Assembly: GCA_028708585.1 (NCBI GenBank)
Contig: JAQVYO010000073.1
Coordinates: 1-7,233 of the forward strand
From: Oscillospiraceae bacterium
GTDB taxonomy: Bacteria > Bacillota > Clostridia > Oscillospirales > Oscillospiraceae
Length of the DNA stretch: 7,233 nt
Reading direction: 5' to 3'
In this document: positions 5,357 to 7,233 of the stretch, piece after piece
Position numbering within the stretch: the stretch's first letter is position 1
How the letters are laid out: each line of letters begins with the position of its first letter
Program-made: the position numbers and the translations under genes
The notes under the pieces: model-generated
The model's input: only the letters and a program-made list of their open reading frames with translations
Told to the model about the DNA's origin: nothing
Databases searched by the model: none

Positions 5357-6597
5357 ATGCGCTGCCTCTCTAAAAATCGTGCAAAGACACCTGTGACTTC
5401 CGGCACCGGAATGGCACATTTCCGGAGGTTTTCGGTGTCTACTTTTGCATAATTCTTGATTGCGAATTTTGATTCATGGCCTAACACCCTGCGTACCGCC
5501 TCGGTCGGAACGCTGTCGTTGACCAAGGAACTTGCAAGCGATGAGCGAAGTGCGCACGGGCCATGCCTCTTGTTTGCAATATCTACTCCCGAACCAACAA
5601 AGTATTGCTTCACTCTTGACGATACGCCTTGTTTGCTCAAGCCTTGATATGGCGCGTCTACCCGAAGAAAAACAACGTCGGTATCGGATTTTGGTCTAGC
5701 CTTACTGACATATTTCCATAGTGCCAGTTTAACCGGAGGTATCATGGTGCCATTCCATTCTTGCTCCGTTTTTTCTTGTGTCAGGTGTATGATTCCGCCT
5801 TCAAAATCAAGATCGGACATTCTTAATGCAGCAACGTCAGAAGGCCGAAGCCCAAATCTTGTTACAAGAAGAAGCATAGCCCTATCTCTGATTCCGGTGG
5901 GGCTGTCAGCGTCAATCGCGTCTTCAAATCTGCGTATTTCTTCTGGGGTGTAGACTGTTGGAAGCTTGGATGGAAGCCGATATTTAGGGACAATGGCGCT
6001 GTAATTCAGACGGGTATATCCCTTATCAAACAAGAAGTTGAGAAACAATCGTACTTTGAACCATGAATCCTTATCCGTTTCCAGCAAACAGCTTTCTCTG
6101 ATATGTGCCGGAGTCAATTCACTTAAATCATGACAGCCTAATGTATCCAAACGGGAAAGGAAGTGCCCGCACGATGCCCGTTTGCGAGCAAGTGTGCTGT
6201 TTTTGTTTCCTTCTCCGGAGCAGTAAGCCAAATATTTTTCCAAGGTATCCGAAAAATGCTTGGGTAATTTAAGCGGTGGCTTTTTCGTACATCTTAAAAT
6301 ATGCAATCCGATTGCACCGTCTTCTATTGCATGATTCAACACCTTTGTCACACGGGTTATGGATTTTGCCCACGACGACCCGATTCCTCTTTGCTGAACA
6401 TAATCCTTCAAAAATGCTGCGCCGACATCCGGTGAATATGCTGATATTTCGCGTTCAGTCATATATCGATTAAGCTGATTGAAAACGACCCTGAACTGCT
6501 GGTGAGATTGGGGCTTATACGCCTGTTCCTGAAGCAAATCCAATATTTTTTCCGTTATTGCAGCAAACGAAGCCGCATCGCTGTAATTGTCTTTCAT
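5353..6597 (-). CDS. ritA: RIT tyrosine recombinase, first gene (414 aa), with Cys at the box II His position
   Basis: This is the first and longest recombinase of the trio. It has an extended N-terminal region (about 1-115), a second core-binding-like region (about 115-205), and a catalytic domain from about 215. Catalytic residues seen: R251 in RFGLRPSDVAALR, K276 in TQEKTEQ, R351, H374 in LGHESKF and the nucleophile Y383 in KNYAKVD. Box II reads HGPCALRSSLASS, so the position three before R351, normally His, is Cys348, and the residue after the Arg is Ser. The start chosen is ATG 6597: AGGGGG lies 7 bases upstream of it but only 1 base from the alternative ATG 6603. The gene runs into the second recombinase by an ATGA overlap. 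Despite the substitution, its frame is intact and it probably acts with the other two. Confidence 0.9.
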   Translation of the reverse strand: MKDNYSDAASFAAITEKILDLLQEQAYKPQSHQQFRVVFNQLNRYMTEREISAYSPDVGAAFLKDYVQQRGIGSSWAKSITRVTKVLNHAIEDGAIGLHILRCTKKPPLKLPKHFSDTLEKYLAYCSGEGNKNSTLARKRASCGHFLSRLDTLGCHDLSELTPAHIRESCLLETDKDSWFKVRLFLNFLFDKGYTRLNYSAIVPKYRLPSKLPTVYTPEEIRRFEDAIDADSPTGIRDRAMLLLVTRFGLRPSDVAALRMSDLDFEGGIIHLTQEKTEQEWNGTMIPPVKLALWKYVSKARPKSDTDVVFLRVDAPYQGLSKQGVSSRVKQYFVGSGVDIANKRHGPCALRSSLASSLVNDSVPTEAVRRVLGHESKFAIKNYAKVDTENLRKCAIPVPEVTGVFARFLERQRI

Positions 6598-6637
6598 ATG
6601 CATACCCCCTGCCAGATTAGTTTAACCCATTAACAGG

Positions 6638-6664
6638 AATATATGCATTTAATTATCCGAACAA
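6638..6664 (-). promoter_or_regulatory. Weak candidate promoter for the recombinase operon at the inner edge of the right repeat
   Basis: On the minus strand TTGTTC (6664-6659) and TATATT (6643-6638) lie 15 bases apart, shorter than the preferred 17. The TTGTTC lies between the two inner AATTATCC motifs of the right repeat. If used, a recombinase bound to its end would block its own promoter. The 50 bases from repeat to start codon (6598-6647) hold nothing else but the AGGGGG ribosome binding site (6606-6611). The genes may instead be read from the host operon. Confidence 0.3.
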
Positions 6665-6739
6665 TTATCCCCGAAATCCTTGCCACCGCTCATTTATGAA
6701 GTGTTAGCTGGGATTTTTATTTTGCTCGGATAATTGGTT
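6648..6739. repeat. Right terminal inverted repeat of the RIT element (92 bp)
   Basis: This is the reverse complement of the left repeat with 5 mismatches in 92. It has the same arrangement: AATTATCC at 6651-6658 and 6663-6670 on the inner side, and GGATAATT at 6728-6735 on the outer side, with a palindromic TCATTTATGA near the centre (about 6694). Its outer edge passes straight into the host frame, with no extra bases of the kind seen at the left end. Confidence 0.95.
6674..6723 (+). terminator. Possible outward terminator formed by the right inverted repeat
   Basis: This mirrors the structure in the left repeat but faces right on the plus strand: AAATCC pairs with GGATTT, followed by TTTTTATTTT. 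Here two of the central mismatches weaken the inner stem. No plus-strand gene is seen to need it, so it is probably a by-product of the palindromic end. Minus-strand transcripts entering from the host operon meet the hairpin without a following T-tract and should pass. Confidence 0.25.
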
Positions 6740-6960
6740 CCCCAATTGGCAATCGACCAGTCGTACCAGTTGTCTTTGCCGTACTTCTCACGCTCGGCCA
6801 TGCCGAGATTGCCACGGAAGATATGCTCAGGCATGGGGATAACTTTGTTGAAGTCAATGCTGCCGAGGCCGATCTTATCATTCTTGATGGCAACAAACAT
6901 GGCTCTGACTTGTTCCGGATTGCCAGATACTCTTAAAATATTGGTTACATGATTTGGGAT
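6736..6960 (-). pseudogene. Api92-like (DUF1281-type) protein, N-terminal part, cut off by the RIT insertion
   Basis: From ATC 6960-6958 the frame reads (M)-P-N-H-V-T-N-I-L-R-V-S-G-N-P and continues to D-W-S-I-A-N-W-G-T, where it meets the right repeat. M-P-N-H-V-T-N is the usual beginning of Api92/DUF1281-type proteins found on phages and mobile elements, and N-W-G-T-K-W-N is a conserved central segment, completed by the C-terminal half at 3227. The first ordinary ATG (6900) would drop 20 conserved residues. The expected start is an ATC that overlaps the upstream stop as TAATC, where TAATG would be usual; GGAGG is 9 bases upstream. Read through, the truncated frame adds 13 element-encoded residues and stops at 6694. 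The product, if made, would lack about 60% of the protein. Confidence 0.85.
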
Positions 6961-6974
6961 TACCTCATTCCTCC
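6958..6974 (-). promoter_or_regulatory. Ribosome binding site with ATC initiation codon (Api92-like gene)
   Basis: GGAGG (6974-6970) is followed by 9 bases and ATC (6960-6958), exactly where the conserved P-N-H-V-T-N sequence needs its initiator. The upstream stop TAA (6962-6960) overlaps it by one base. No ATG, GTG or TTG lies in this frame between here and ATG 6900. The spacing is identical to that of the methylase gene. Confidence 0.5.
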
Positions 6975-7233
6975 CATCGTCATGCCGAAACCGAAGGACT
7001 GGCTGCCTTTCAGCTCATCCTCTGGTTTGATAAAGAAACGGTCGCTGCTGTCCCAAAAGCTGAGATACAGCTCACCGTCCTCCACCTTAATTTCTCTTTG
7101 CTCCAGCCCCTCGCCCCAACCGTCACTAAATTGTCCGGAAAGCCATTCTGTCAGCTCCGCAAGCTCAGAGGGAGAAAGCGTACCGTGGGTTTGCACTTCG
7201 GTCACACCCCACAGCTCGCCGTTCCATTCCTCC
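6960..7233 (-). CDS. Unknown protein, C-terminal 90 residues (starts outside window)
   Basis: The frame enters the window open at base 7232, reads E-E-W-N-G-E-L-W-G-V before GTG 7205, and ends at TAA 6962-6960. The residues upstream of the GTG look like continuous coding sequence, so the gene starts beyond the window. The visible part contains SPSELAELTEWLSGQFSDGW, then GEGLEQREIKVEDGELYLSF and a glycine- and methionine-rich tail (SFGFGMTMGGMR). The G-Q-x-x-D-G-W-G-E-G-x-E-Q-R-x-I pattern resembles the C-terminal parts of uncharacterised proteins of clostridial conjugative elements. I do not know its function. It is the first visible cistron of the operon and its stop overlaps the Api92-like start by one base. 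Confidence 0.75.
   Translation of the reverse strand, partial: EEWNGELWGVTEVQTHGTLSPSELAELTEWLSGQFSDGWGEGLEQREIKVEDGELYLSFWDSSDRFFIKPEDELKGSQSFGFGMTMGGMR

Larger units (their letters stand above)
3249..6739 (-). mobile_element. RIT (recombinase-in-trio) element inserted in an Api92-like gene
   Basis: The element is bounded by 92-bp inverted repeats and holds three consecutive, overlapping tyrosine recombinase genes in one orientation with no cargo. That is the definition of a RIT element: three site-specific recombinases of about 400, 330 and 340 aa, called RitA, RitB and RitC, between terminal inverted repeats. Both ends are present and all three frames are open, so the copy looks complete. 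It interrupts a gene of the surrounding operon in the same transcriptional direction. I see no clear target-site duplication; at most 2 bases could be shared between the flanks. The recombinase genes and ends look more AT-rich than the flanks, consistent with arrival from elsewhere. A Tn554-type transposon is less likely because its second transposase is much longer and its third is not a recombinase. Confidence 0.92.

Noticed and set aside
3249..6739. Tn554-type transposon with TnpA, TnpB and TnpC
   Set aside because: In Tn554 the second transposase is about twice as long as the one here and the third is a small non-recombinase protein. There are also 92-bp inverted repeats and no cargo, which fits a RIT element better.
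3225..6741. Target-site duplication flanking the element
   Set aside because: The host flanks share at most two bases (AC) at the join, which is within chance, and tyrosine recombinase elements need not duplicate their target.
6694..6900. A separate 68-aa gene starting at ATG 6900
   Set aside because: Twenty conserved residues lie upstream in the same frame, and its last 14 codons, from the shared Thr codon onward, are read from the RIT repeat. It is the truncated N-terminal half of the Api92-like gene.
1..7233. CRISPR array, tRNA, rRNA or replication origin
   Set aside because: No spaced direct repeats, cloverleaf, rRNA-like sequence or iteron cluster was found. The only notable repeats are the RIT ends.

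Overview
The window reads as a piece of a conjugative or other large mobile element from a Gram-positive gut-type clostridium (Clostridia, probably Oscillospiraceae or Lachnospiraceae). This is inferred from protein style: strong GGAGG ribosome binding sites, AbrB-family regulators, a D12-class adenine methylase with an N-terminus typical of clostridial integrative elements, and an Api92/DUF1281-like protein. No taxonomic marker is present.

Layout. Every supported gene is on the minus strand, so the window is read from right to left. First comes a host operon: the C-terminal end of an unknown protein (7233-6960), then an Api92-like gene. That gene is cut in two by a 3.5-kb insertion; its N-terminal half is at 6960-6736 and its C-terminal half at 3227-2859. 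After it come a DNA adenine methylase (2815-1886), an unknown 129-aa protein, a two-domain AbrB-like protein, a one-domain AbrB regulator, an unknown 185-aa protein, and the start of another unknown protein that leaves the window at base 1. Most junctions overlap or lie within 15 bases, as in one co-transcribed unit.

The insertion (3249-6739) is a complete recombinase-in-trio (RIT) element. It has 92-bp terminal inverted repeats that match at 87 positions, enclosing three overlapping tyrosine recombinase genes (414, 327 and 346 aa) and almost nothing else. The element looks more AT-rich than the operon around it. Each terminal repeat is itself an imperfect palindrome with three copies of AATTATCC, and can also be read as an outward-facing hairpin followed by T-rich sequence. 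Removing the element and about 23 extra bases at its left end restores an uninterrupted reading frame of about 196 codons.

Points of most interest: (1) the intact RIT element and its insertion scar; (2) the extra left-end sequence, which makes a recombinase-core-like 9-6-9 site; (3) a Cys in place of the catalytic box II His in the first recombinase; (4) two genes whose expected ATG is ATC, both with GGAGG exactly 9 bases upstream; (5) a strong intrinsic terminator folded around the Api92 stop codon just before the methylase, which could couple methylase expression to Api92 translation and make the insertion polar.
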